64,000 bases of DNA, taken from Halomonas icarae (lineage in GTDB: Bacteria > Pseudomonadota > Gammaproteobacteria > Pseudomonadales > Halomonadaceae). Shown one piece after another: positions 24,790 through 32,930 of this stretch. Every line of letters starts with the position of its first letter. Position 1 is the first letter of the stretch. The translations under genes were made by a program, and so were the position numbers. The stretch lies in contig NZ_WUTS01000001.1 in the NCBI RefSeq assembly GCF_009901955.1, positions 2,621,745 through 2,685,744 on the forward strand, in the 5' to 3' direction. Under the pieces are notes generated by a model. It searched no databases and had not been told where the DNA came from. It saw only the letters and a list, made by a program, of their open reading frames with translations.

Positions 24790-24843
24790 GTTACGCACCC
24801 CTTCTTTCGGTAGACATCCTCAGCCTAATGTGGGATCGTGCGC

Positions 24844-25725
24844 ATGACAGATCTATTTTATGACAAAAAGGTTGATAGCTGTATGGCTACCTCCAGCTCG
24901 CCAATTCACAAGCCCTTAGCGGTCGAGGGTTGTTCCCCAGAAATGGCTGCTGCCATAGAGGCTTTTAGCGCTTCAATTACACCTTCCCATACCCTTCGCT
25001 CAAGGCGCTACAGCCTATTATCCTTGGTTGCCAAACACTTCGATGACGCGGCAAGTATATCAATCAGGCGCATGCTTCCAGGTTTTAACCAGGAAAAACC
25101 TTTTTCACAGCATGTGAAGCACACTGGCTGCAATAATTTAATCAAGACGTTCAAGCTGCTTTCTCGACAAGCCAGGCTGACCCCACAGGATCAAGCCGAA
25201 ATCGACTGCTTGATGGAGGTTCTCTTATTTATTAAGAGTCGTACACCATCCGAGTCCATAGCCGCTGAAATAAATCTTATCGAGAAGCCTTTCTGCGAAC
25301 TTTGTTGGCGTTTCAACATTGCTTATGACCGCTATTCAAATGGCGAAGAAGCCGAGATGAGGAACGCAAGGTATTGCGAATTTCATAATCCAAGCTCCAA
25401 CCCCTCCGCGTATCGTAATGATCATCGATACCGGAAAGACTTTGAGGAGTGGCTTATCGCACTGGGTGGAGAGAAGGAGCTGAATTTATCATCCGATTTA
25501 AAACAGCAGGAAGCCATACGCAAGAAGGCTTACGCACTCGCACATGCTAAACTCACCGAAAGAAGGATCAAGATACTCAAGCTTTATGCGGCTGGCTTTT
25601 CACAGAAAAAGATAGCAGATCAACTTGGAGTTTCTCCCCAGGCTGTTTCCAAGTCACTATTTAAGCTCCGAGGCTATTTTAGCAGCTGGACAAAGATCGC
25701 GCTGGATGACACCACCAAGTCCTAA
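24844..25725 (+). CDS. HTH-containing protein of unknown function, divergent from rep operon
   Basis: 293 aa protein, AT-richer than the core. The C-terminal part (about 235-280) has a sigma-70 region 4/LuxR-like HTH: LTERRIKILKLYAAGFSQKKIADQLGVSPQAVSKSLFKL. A central CELCWRFNIAYDR...ARYCEFHNP segment with paired Cys/His could bind metal. It is divergent from the HTH-repA operon and so may regulate replication or transfer of the former plasmid. Start is uncertain: GTG 24838, ATG 24844 and ATG 24883 are all in frame. Confidence 0.6.
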   Translation: MTDLFYDKKVDSCMATSSSPIHKPLAVEGCSPEMAAAIEAFSASITPSHTLRSRRYSLLSLVAKHFDDAASISIRRMLPGFNQEKPFSQHVKHTGCNNLIKTFKLLSRQARLTPQDQAEIDCLMEVLLFIKSRTPSESIAAEINLIEKPFCELCWRFNIAYDRYSNGEEAEMRNARYCEFHNPSSNPSAYRNDHRYRKDFEEWLIALGGEKELNLSSDLKQQEAIRKKAYALAHAKLTERRIKILKLYAAGFSQKKIADQLGVSPQAVSKSLFKLRGYFSSWTKIALDDTTKS

Positions 25726-25817
25726 ATCCTCTTACATAGATAGCAAGAGGGGGACCTAGCTTCGAATCATAGATCGCATCCATATAACAACCCCACACTT
25801 CGACAACCATTTTAAAC

Positions 25818-25844
25818 CGCCACCAAGCACTAAGCTTGGTGGCG
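25818..25844. terminator. hairpin terminator
   Basis: Perfect 11-bp stem CGCCACCAAGC / GCTTGGTGGCG with an ACTAA loop, preceded by TTTAAA and followed by ATAAAA. It lies between the convergent HTH gene and PACE gene. Confidence 0.65.
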
Positions 25845-25974
25845 ATAAAACCGACTTAACATTTTTGCTTACTCAAAAGCCAGGCTTCCGCCTGAGCTTC
25901 TAAGGAAGTTGAAAACCAGCCATATACTTTTCTCCTTTCAGTATCAATCAGAACAACTCATATGATAAGTCATG

Positions 25975-26394
25975 TTATTGCGCTGAAAGAGGAAGTCCAA
26001 AAATTTTATCAAAAGCCCAGTTATAGAAGAATGTAAAAAACATAAAAAACAGAGTAAGCCCGGCATCAAGCATGAAAGCATCCAGCAATGTCATTTCCAG
26101 CCACCATGCAAATAGGGGTAGGGTAATGGCAACGAACCCTACCTCAAACCCTATGGCATGAATAACTCGCCTGACAAGACTTCTTCCACGGGCCTGTCTG
26201 GTTTTTTCCCACATCTCAAATAACGTGTTGTAAACAGTATTCCAGACTATCGCCAACATCACTGTCACAACACCTAGCGTAGTACTATGCCCAGCATCCT
26301 TCCCTGAAAAAAAAGAGAAGGCCGTGCTTATAATCAACAACGTGATCAGCTCATAGAAAACCACATAGGTCACTCTTCGCTTTATACCTTGCAT
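25975..26394 (-). CDS. PACE family multidrug/biocide efflux transporter
   Basis: 139 aa four-helix inner-membrane proton antiporter of the AceI (chlorhexidine efflux) family, built from two tandem bacterial transmembrane-pair domains. Seen: RRVTYVVFYELITLLII, the WNTVYNTLFEMWEK motif closing the first domain, RRVIHAIGFEVGFVAITLPLFAWWLEM opening the second, and FFYNWAFDKIFG closing it; the Glu in the first helix (FYE) matches the family's essential acidic residue. The gene is moderately AT-rich and stands alone. The 190 bases beyond it to the TetR gene hold no gene. Confidence 0.9.
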   Translation of the reverse strand: MQGIKRRVTYVVFYELITLLIISTAFSFFSGKDAGHSTTLGVVTVMLAIVWNTVYNTLFEMWEKTRQARGRSLVRRVIHAIGFEVGFVAITLPLFAWWLEMTLLDAFMLDAGLTLFFMFFTFFYNWAFDKIFGLPLSAQ

Positions 26395-26583
26395 AAGTCT
26401 TACTCATTTTGGCTTGAGAAATAAACCTTATATTCATAGTTGGGTTTTCCTCTCACCAAACGGTGGACAATGAGTGCACTCACCTCTATAACAAGGTTGT
26501 CGATCCATGACCTCGAAAAACATGACTCCCTCCATATTGGATATATTCAGCAATATATGATCAGAAGATTTAGACATTCCCCT

Positions 26584-27153
26584 CTAATCTCGCTGGAGGG
26601 CCGAGACGATCAGGCGCTCCAGGGTCATGACAGCCTGATCATAGGGAACCTGATCTTCCATCGTGGCTTTCGCCACCTCCTCGATCGCCCCGAATATCGC
26701 CACCAGTCGGTAGCCAAGGTATCCATCCGTATCATGGTCCGAGAAGAGCTCCCGATAGACATGTACGAAGGAATTCCGAATGTTGGTGCGGATACCCTTG
26801 TACTCGGGATAGGCCATCAAGGCCGACACGATGGCTTCGTACTGAGGGCCACACTGCCTGACACAGTCAAAATAAAGTGCCACGACATGATGCACTCGCT
26901 CCTGGAGCGAGCGTGCCTGGCCGGCGACCCGCTGCCGGGTCACATCAACCAGTCGCTGGTCGAACCGAGCGTATAACTGATAGAGCAGGTTGGCCCGACT
27001 TTGGAAGTGGTCATAGGCCACGGGCTTGGTCACGCCCGCTTCCTTGGCGAGTGTGGCCAGAGTGAGAGCATCCGCTCCATCGCGCTCGAGAATCACCAGA
27101 GACAGATCCAACAGTTGCTGTCGTCGCTCATCCTTGGAAAGTCTCTTTCGCAT
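26584..27153 (-). CDS. TetR/AcrR family repressor
   Basis: 189 aa regulator. The N-terminal HTH (about 10-55) is SKDERRQQLLDLSLVILERDGADALTLATLAKEAGVTKPVAYDHFQSRANLLYQLY; the ligand domain is helical. It is second in a two-gene operon, 15 bases after the AhpD-like gene. The operon is preceded by a strong palindrome (27792-27825) that is a likely autoregulatory operator. The inducer is unknown; the AhpD-like partner suggests an oxidant or electrophile. Confidence 0.91.
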   Translation of the reverse strand: MRKRLSKDERRQQLLDLSLVILERDGADALTLATLAKEAGVTKPVAYDHFQSRANLLYQLYARFDQRLVDVTRQRVAGQARSLQERVHHVVALYFDCVRQCGPQYEAIVSALMAYPEYKGIRTNIRNSFVHVYRELFSDHDTDGYLGYRLVAIFGAIEEVAKATMEDQVPYDQAVMTLERLIVSALQRD

Positions 27154-27168
27154 TGTCGCTTCGCTTAC

Positions 27169-27708
27169 TCAGGGTTCGGAAATCAGCTCAACTTTCGGGA
27201 AGTCGATCTTGGGTTGAACCAGATTGTTGACCCAGTTGCTGAAATTGTTAATTCCTGCCCAGGCCACTATCTGCATGATCAGGGCATCACTCATGCCCAG
27301 AGCCCTGCAGCTATCTTTCCGCTCAGGGGGGCAAGCGCCATTATTTTCCATCACGTCGAGGGCCAGATCGAGCATTGCCTGATCCAGGGGGGCACTGGCC
27401 TCGCCACCCTGTGCGGCACGGCACTCCTCCTTGCTCATGCCCAGCTTTCGGGCCGAAAAGGTATGCCCACTGACACAATAATGGCAGCCGTTGCGGTTGG
27501 CCACGGCCAGGGAGATCAGCTCTCGCTGCCGCTCACTCAACAGACAGCGCTCCTCGATCGCCTCCTCGAATGCTAGGTAGCCTTTCAGGCTCGCCCCATC
27601 GATACCCAGGGCCCCGTAGAAATTCGGGACCATCCCATAGCGCTCCTGGAACTCCTTCAAGATAGGCGTGGCCAGATCATCTGCCGTTTCAAGATTCACC
27701 GGTTTCAT
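27169..27708 (-). CDS. AhpD-like carboxymuconolactone decarboxylase family protein
   Basis: 179 aa peroxidase-related protein of the CMD superfamily. The redox motif CHYC lies in ISLAVANRNGCHYCVSGHTFSARKLGM, the AhpD-type CxxC plus distal His arrangement, followed by a helical tail with a second conserved segment (WAGINNFSNWVNNLV). Such proteins reduce peroxides or act as thiol oxidoreductases. First gene of an operon with the TetR repressor, which is its likely regulator. Confidence 0.88.
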   Translation of the reverse strand: MKPVNLETADDLATPILKEFQERYGMVPNFYGALGIDGASLKGYLAFEEAIEERCLLSERQRELISLAVANRNGCHYCVSGHTFSARKLGMSKEECRAAQGGEASAPLDQAMLDLALDVMENNGACPPERKDSCRALGMSDALIMQIVAWAGINNFSNWVNNLVQPKIDFPKVELISEP

Positions 27709-27791
27709 CGTTCAACTCACTCAACAAAAAATGGCAGAGAAACCTCTTTTGTTTAGAGGGATATAGCGGTTTACGATATGAGCTCATTCTA

Positions 27792-27840
27792 AACCTACTA
27801 ATGGTAAGTATACCATTGGTAGGTTGGCATTACAACCTAC
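27792..27840. promoter_or_regulatory. TetR operator with a third half-site
   Basis: AACCTACTAATGGTA and TACCATTGGTAGGTT form a 15-bp inverted repeat with one mismatch and a four-base spacer (27792-27825). A third AACCTAC half-site follows at 27834-27840. It lies about 85-130 bases before the AhpD-like start, and probably binds the TetR protein of that operon. Confidence 0.7.
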
Positions 27841-27848
27841 CATTCATA

Positions 27849-28100
27849 GTGCGCCAAGCGCGGCTCGCAGCGCCGATTAGGCGCTATCCGGTGCAGTGAT
27901 GGTTGGCTGGATGACCTGGGGGTGAAAGTCCCCTACGGACCCTGATAATGGGAATCGTTAGCTGAACAGCAAGGGTGTCCGTCGCGAGGCGGAATTTGGA
28001 GGGAAGCTGCAGGCAAGCTCCTGGCCCGACGAACAGGAACCGCATATGAGGCAGCCACATCTGGATGAGAGGGCCATAAAACTCGCGTATTCGGATTACC
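27849..28100 (+). ncRNA. group II intron, truncated 5' part
   Basis: Begins with the group II 5' consensus GTGCG (27849) and continues through conserved domain I segments: GGTGAAAGTCCCC, TAGCTGAACAGCAAGGGTGTCC, GAGGCGGAATTTGGAGGGAAGC, GACGAACAGGAACCGCATATGAGGC and GGATGAGAGGGCCATA. These are characteristic of bacterial group II introns (chloroplast-like class). The reverse-transcriptase gene and domains V/VI are missing, and ada's 3' end follows at 28130. It is a non-splicing relic inserted nine bases from the TetR half-site. The exact 3' break is uncertain. Confidence 0.75.
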
Positions 28101-28129
28101 CTAATAAATTTTCACTAACCACATGTTCC

Positions 28130-29263
28130 TTATATTGACTCATCGCTTCTCCCCACCTCTTTCCCCGTTAACTTGGTGGCTTCTCCACGTGCTGCTTCTC
28201 GCCTTAGCAAGGTACGCTTTCTCTCCACGCCCCAGCGGTAGCCGGAGAGCGCCCCGTCGCTGCGCACGACCCGGTGGCAGGGAATGGCAAGCGCGAGGGG
28301 GTTGGAGGCGCAGGCCCTCGCCACGGCACGCACCGCCTTGGGAGAGCCGATCCGCTCCGCCAACGCCGCATAGCTGATCGTGCTGCCGACGGGTATCTCG
28401 GTCAGCGCCTGCCAGACGCGCTGCTGAAAAGCGGTCCCACGAATATCCAGCGGCAGTGACAGTCCGACCCCCGGCGCCTCGACGAACGCCACCACCTTGG
28501 CCACCCAGGCGTCGAAGCGCTTGCCCCCGGGGATCAGGTGGGCGTTGGCGAACTGCTCCTGGAACGCCTGCAACAGCCGCTCCGGATCGCTGCCCAGGGA
28601 GATGGCACAGATGCCCTTTTCGCTGGACGCCACCAGTATCGTGCCCAGCGAGCATTCTCCCAGGGCGAACTGAATCTCCATGCCCTTGCCTCCCTCGCGG
28701 TACCGCTTGGGGGTCATGCCCAGCATGCGTTCGGCACCGGCATAGAAGCGTCCGCTGGAATTGAAGCCCGCCTCATAGATCGCATCAGTGACCGTCTCTT
28801 GCTGCGTCAGTGCCTGGCGCACACGATCCGCCCGGCAAGCGGTCGCGTAGGCCCTGGGCGTGAGACCGGTGACCGACTTGAAGACACGATGGAAATGGAA
28901 CCGACTCAACCCCGCCACCCGGGCCAGTTCGTCGAGCGATGGCAGTGCTTCGCCGTGTTCGATAAAGCGGCAGGCCCTGGCGACGAGCTGGGCGTGCTGC
29001 TGGGGCAAGGAGGTGGCCTCCTGGGGACGACAGCGCTGGCAGGGCCGGTACCCCGCCTCCTCGGCGGCGGCCGCATCGGCATGGAACTCAGCGTTTTCAC
29101 GGCGCGGCCGGCGCGATGGGCAGGTGGGGCGACAATAGATCCCGGTGGTGCGCACAGCATAGACGAAGGCATCGTCCGCGGCGGCGTCGCGGGCCAGTAC
29201 CGCGGCCCATTTTGCCTCATCGGAATCGAAGCGTAGGAGGGAATCGTCGGATGTCTCGTTCAT
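28130..29263 (-). CDS. ada: bifunctional adaptive-response regulator / O6-methylguanine-DNA methyltransferase Ada
   Basis: 377 aa alkylation-repair protein. The N-terminal zinc domain shows YAVRTTGIYCRPTCPSR and GYRPCQRCRP (four Cys, including the methyl-phosphotriester acceptor). An AraC-type HTH follows (about 95-190: LARVAGLSRFHFHRVFKSVTGLTPRAYA). The C-terminal methyltransferase has FQQRVWQALTEIPVGSTISYAALA and the suicide-Cys motif IPCHRVV. Start ATG 29263 has GGAG seven bases upstream. It is convergent with the intron relic and divergent from the DMT exporter. No alkB or alkA lies beside it. The 299 bases before the exporter hold no gene. Confidence 0.95.
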   Translation of the reverse strand: MNETSDDSLLRFDSDEAKWAAVLARDAAADDAFVYAVRTTGIYCRPTCPSRRPRRENAEFHADAAAAEEAGYRPCQRCRPQEATSLPQQHAQLVARACRFIEHGEALPSLDELARVAGLSRFHFHRVFKSVTGLTPRAYATACRADRVRQALTQQETVTDAIYEAGFNSSGRFYAGAERMLGMTPKRYREGGKGMEIQFALGECSLGTILVASSEKGICAISLGSDPERLLQAFQEQFANAHLIPGGKRFDAWVAKVVAFVEAPGVGLSLPLDIRGTAFQQRVWQALTEIPVGSTISYAALAERIGSPKAVRAVARACASNPLALAIPCHRVVRSDGALSGYRWGVERKRTLLRREAARGEATKLTGKEVGRSDESI

Positions 29264-29562
29264 GGCGGGCTCCTGCAGAGGCTGCGGCAATCTCCATGAG
29301 TGCAGGATGCGCCCCGACGGCGACTGGCACACTCCGCCTCTTGCTTTCAAAGCGAACTCACGCGCGCTGGGTGGCGAGGCTTGCTCGCGTGACGGCCTCG
29401 ACCCTCTGCCACTCTACCACGCCGATAGCGACCGTCAGTGGAGGGCCCCTACAAGACAGTGAGTCGCACGACCTTCTCGTCGAGTTCCAGGGCAAGAAGC
29501 GAAGTTCCCTCATCGCTTCTCTGACCTAGGCTGCTAGGGTTTCCCCGACCGGAGTAGTCGCG

Positions 29563-30522
29563 ATGAAGACGATCGATCGAACCATGGGGCCCATGGAGTG
29601 GGCGTTATTGCTGAGCTTGTCGATGCTGTGGGGCGGCTCGTTCTTTTTCGTGGGGGTGGCCGTCGAGGACCTCGGGCCACTCACCATCGTGGCCCTGCGA
29701 GTGGGCCTGGCCGCCGTGGCGCTGAACGCCTGGATTCTCCTGCGGGGCCAGCGCATGCCACTCGACCCGGGGCTATGGGCCGCCTTCTTCGGCATGGGCC
29801 TGCTCAACAACATGATTCCCTTCAGCCTGATCGCCTGGGGACAGGGGCATATCGCCAGTGGCTTGGCATCGATTCTCAACGCCACCACGCCTTTTTTCAC
29901 CCTCATCGTGGCGCACGTCCTCACCCGCGACGAGCCTCTCACCCCAGGCCGCCTCCTGGGCGTGGCCATCGGCTTCGCCGGTGTGGTGTACATGCTGGGC
30001 AGCGAGGTTCACGCGGGTACCGCCAGCCACTCATGGGCACAGCTGGCGGTGCTGGCCGGCGCCCTCTCTTATGCCTTTGCCGGGGTCTTCGGGCGTCGCT
30101 TTCGCCGGCTGGGCTGTTCGCCCCTGGTGGCCGCCTGTGGCCAGGTCACGGCCTCGGCGCTGGTGCTGATGCCCTTGGCCCTGGGGGTGGAGCGCTTCTG
30201 GCAAGCGCCCTGGCCGGGGCCGGCCACCTGGTCGGCGGTGGTCGGCCTGGCCCTGTTCTCGACCGCCCTGGCGTACCTGATCTACTTCCGCCTGCTGGCG
30301 AGCGCGGGGGCGACGAACCTGTTGCTGGTCACGTTTCTGATCCCGGCCAGCGCCATTCTGCTGGGGATAGTCGTGCTGGGCGAGCGGCTGGAGTGGCGCC
30401 ATCTGACCGGCATGGGGCTGATCGGCCTCGGGTTGGTATCCATCGACGGCCGGCCGTGGCGGTGGCTCCGAAGCGTGGCCCACGCGTGTTGGAAGGCCCG
30501 GCGAGAGGGAGCACGCCGATGA
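29563..30522 (+). CDS. DMT superfamily transporter (EamA domains)
   Basis: 319 aa inner-membrane exporter with about ten helices in two EamA repeats (about 10-140 and 155-290). Characteristic segments are LSMLWGGSFFFVGVAVEDLGPLTIVALRVGLAA at the start and LLLVTFLIPASAILLGIVVLGERLEWRHLTGMGLIGLGLV at the end. GGAG nine bases before ATG 29563 supports the start; ATG 29584 is an alternative. Substrates of this family (amino acids, metabolites, drugs) cannot be predicted. Confidence 0.9.
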   Translation: MKTIDRTMGPMEWALLLSLSMLWGGSFFFVGVAVEDLGPLTIVALRVGLAAVALNAWILLRGQRMPLDPGLWAAFFGMGLLNNMIPFSLIAWGQGHIASGLASILNATTPFFTLIVAHVLTRDEPLTPGRLLGVAIGFAGVVYMLGSEVHAGTASHSWAQLAVLAGALSYAFAGVFGRRFRRLGCSPLVAACGQVTASALVLMPLALGVERFWQAPWPGPATWSAVVGLALFSTALAYLIYFRLLASAGATNLLLVTFLIPASAILLGIVVLGERLEWRHLTGMGLIGLGLVSIDGRPWRWLRSVAHACWKARREGARR

Positions 30523-30616
30523 TATGGCTTGCAATGTCGTGAGCCTGTCGACCGGGCATAGAGCCCCATGGAGTCATGCCCTACCAGCAACCTCAGCCAA
30601 GTTGACATCACTCGAA

Positions 30617-30636
30617 ATGACAAGCATGTTTGTCAT
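30617..30636. promoter_or_regulatory. operator-like palindrome abutting the XRE start codon
   Basis: ATGACAAGCATGTTTGTCAT is an imperfect palindrome with ATGACAA/TTGTCAT arms, ending on the base before ATG 30637. It occupies the ribosome-binding region of the XRE gene, so it could block transcription or translation of its own regulator. Confidence 0.5.
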
Positions 30637-30837
30637 ATGAAAAATCGGATTCGCGTGCTGCGCAAGGCACAAGGCCTGACCCAGGCTGATCTGGCCGATA
30701 CGCTGGGCGTGTCACGCAACACCATCAACTCCATCGAAGTCGGCCGCTACGTGCCCTCGTTACCCCTGGCACTGAAGTTGGCAAGGTTCTTCGGCAAACC
30801 TGTTGAGGAGGTATTCGATGACCGATCCGAGACCTGA
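30637..30837 (+). CDS. small XRE-family HTH regulator
   Basis: 66 aa DNA-binding protein that is almost entirely one XRE helix-turn-helix: MKNRIRVLRKAQGLTQADLADTLGVSRNTINSIEVGRYVPSLPLALKLARFFGKPVEEVF. The group is typically paired with a small membrane protein, as here, where the next gene starts 20 bases before its stop. I chose ATG 30637 because the HTH starts there; upstream codons look non-coding. It probably represses its own operon through the adjoining palindrome. Confidence 0.88.
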   Translation: MKNRIRVLRKAQGLTQADLADTLGVSRNTINSIEVGRYVPSLPLALKLARFFGKPVEEVFDDRSET

Positions 30838-31237
30838 CTCTTCCACCCCTTCCCCTGTCCAACGACGGCCGATAGCCGTGCCGCTGGTTGGCGTGGCCCT
30901 GGGAGTGGCCATGTTCCTGGTCTCGTGGCTGGTGGCGGATGCTCCCGGCCAGGGTGTGGCGATGCTCGCGATCATGCTTGCCTACGCGACAGTAATGCGC
31001 CATGGCCAACGCTTCGAGACCGTCCAGGTACTCAGTCAGGATCCACCACTAGATGAACGCCATGCGCTGATCCAGCAGCGTGCCGTGGCGATCGCCTACT
31101 ATGCAGTAGTTGGCGTCTCCCTGATTGGCTTTATCTGGGAGATGGCGCATGGGATCACCGGCGCCTTCACCTTGATCTGCTTCGTCGGCGGCATCACCCA
31201 TATGTGCGCCACGGCGATCTTGCGCCGCCGCTTATAG
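30818..31237 (+). CDS. small membrane protein paired with XRE regulator
   Basis: 139 aa protein with four hydrophobic segments (about residues 24-42, 48-65, 93-110 and 115-132) and a cytoplasmic loop LSQDPPLDERHALIQQRAVAIAYY, a pattern seen in small DUF2178-like membrane proteins that accompany XRE regulators. The GAGGAG site eight bases before ATG 30818 lies inside the XRE gene, so the two are coupled. Function unknown; it could titrate or sense for the regulator. The 184 bases after it are AT-rich with no gene. Confidence 0.65.
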   Translation: MTDPRPDSSTPSPVQRRPIAVPLVGVALGVAMFLVSWLVADAPGQGVAMLAIMLAYATVMRHGQRFETVQVLSQDPPLDERHALIQQRAVAIAYYAVVGVSLIGFIWEMAHGITGAFTLICFVGGITHMCATAILRRRL

Positions 31238-31421
31238 TTCGTCGAGGTGACGGCCAGCGATGACTAGTCTCCGCTTCGCTCTATCCGTCTGTCGCCATGT
31301 TCCCAAGAGGACCGAAACAATCAAGCTCCTCGGAGCCGCACGGCTTGCTTACTCTGCGTCCTATAGAAAAAAAGATTATTTTATTCACAGCAACTATAAA
31401 ATAAAGATTGCGTACTGAAAA

Positions 31422-32396
31422 CTAATCAGGTGTAAAAACCAGCTTGCCGAACAAAGACTTTGATCTTAGCTCGGCAATATTCATGGCAAATTTAAACTCT
31501 TCAAACGGGACATACCTATCAACGTCAAGGCTCACCTTATGAACCATAAAATGATCCAGCATTTTTTTGAAATTTTCACGCCGAGAATCTTTTCCAATCG
31601 AGCTCTCCCAATGACGTAAGAAGAAGGTTCTAAAATCTATCTGCCGATCTCTCAAACATTCAAAAAATCTAGAACCATAAAAACTTAAAGAAAGAGTACC
31701 ATAGTTTATAAACCTACCTTTATCACACAGGGTGAAAAGTAGCTTTTCTCCCTCTCCACCACCAATAGCGTCAAATGCGATGTTGGGTCTAGGCAAACCC
31801 ATACTCACAATCTCACGACAAAAGTCATCACTTGAACTCAACACATAGTTCGATTGATATGGATAGTTTTCAGGACTTGATGTGATGACAATAACTGTGT
31901 ATCCCAGCGAAGATGATAATTGAGAAAATATCTTGCCTATTGCTGAGCGACCAGCATTAATAATCACAACATCTCTTTCCGAAAGATTCGCAACCTCGGT
32001 TGTCATAGCCCAGGCTGTTAAAGAGTTAATATACAACTGACATGCATAACCACTTTCCAGATCTTGAGGGATATGAAAAATATTATCCGGTAATGCGTCT
32101 ATATACTCCTGCCATGCACCACTCGCAGCCAATAGCACTCTTTGGCCCGCTGAATAACCTGGATGATTGGATTCTACAACCTTACCAGCGGCTTCAAAAC
32201 CAGGAACTCTAGGGGGCTTATGAAAGCGCCTATATTGCCCAACACCATAAATAGATAAAAGATCGCTTGGATTAATATTTGCCGCCTCGACCCTGACTCG
32301 GACTTTATCTTTCTCAAGATCCCTCAATGGAACACGCTCTAACGTCAGTGACTCTTCGGGCTTACCGAAGCAAAACTGCTTAATTCTCGCATTCAT
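31422..32396 (-). CDS. MDR-family NAD(P)-dependent oxidoreductase (quinone/enoyl reductase-like)
   Basis: 324 aa medium-chain dehydrogenase/reductase. The N-terminal GroES-like domain has VRVEAANINPSDLLSIYG and PRVPGFEAAGKVV; no structural-zinc Cys cluster is present, so it belongs with the zinc-free quinone/enoyl-reductase branch. The cofactor region VVIINAGRSAIGKIFSQLSSSLGY departs from the usual GxGxxG (AGRSAIG). The gene is clearly AT-rich, unlike the core, and sits among mobile remnants, so it is a likely acquired passenger. ATG 32396 fits the family start. Confidence 0.85.
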   Translation of the reverse strand: MNARIKQFCFGKPEESLTLERVPLRDLEKDKVRVRVEAANINPSDLLSIYGVGQYRRFHKPPRVPGFEAAGKVVESNHPGYSAGQRVLLAASGAWQEYIDALPDNIFHIPQDLESGYACQLYINSLTAWAMTTEVANLSERDVVIINAGRSAIGKIFSQLSSSLGYTVIVITSSPENYPYQSNYVLSSSDDFCREIVSMGLPRPNIAFDAIGGGEGEKLLFTLCDKGRFINYGTLSLSFYGSRFFECLRDRQIDFRTFFLRHWESSIGKDSRRENFKKMLDHFMVHKVSLDVDRYVPFEEFKFAMNIAELRSKSLFGKLVFTPD

Positions 32397-32930
32397 TTCA
32401 CACATCCAATATATAAAGGCAACATTCACACATGTTAATCCATTAGTATTTTTATACAAAAAAATTCCAACCATGCCACGAGGATGGCTGCCACAACGCC
32501 CAAGCGTAGCAACCAACCGACCCAACATGGCGCTGCCACGACCTATCGTCACTGCCATCTCTCTACTGAAAATCGGGCCATTATGCTTATGGCGCGCCGC
32601 ATGCGCTCGATTCAGTCTATCGACCCACCTAGGCCGTATATCGTGTCACGGAAACACTTTGCCATACTATAAAACCCACCAAGGGATACGATACCAGCTT
32701 AGCGGCCTACCAAGCCTACTAAACGCCTCATCGGTTCCGATGCCGCGCCAAAGTGGGTCCTGCCTACAGTGGTCGAGCAGATCACGTTGGTGAGCTGCAC
32801 GCTTTCCGCAACGTGCCATTCCCACATACACTGCATCACTCCCAGGCTATGGGGTCTGGTGAGTCAACCTAGCAGTACATTGTGTCGTCGGAGTATTCCC
32901 TGAATTTTAAGCAATAAGCGCAGCATCTGC
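32397..32930. other. gene-free stretch between MDR gene and IS30 remnant
   Basis: About 530 bases of mixed composition without a credible coding frame or RNA gene. Short GC-rich pieces alternate with AT-rich ones, which suggests a mosaic of insertion-sequence debris. I recognise no family in it. Confidence 0.4.

Noticed and set aside
28139-29236. Several long frames on both strands over ada
   Set aside because: The minus frame has all Ada motifs from the zinc domain to PCHRV; the others are shadows.
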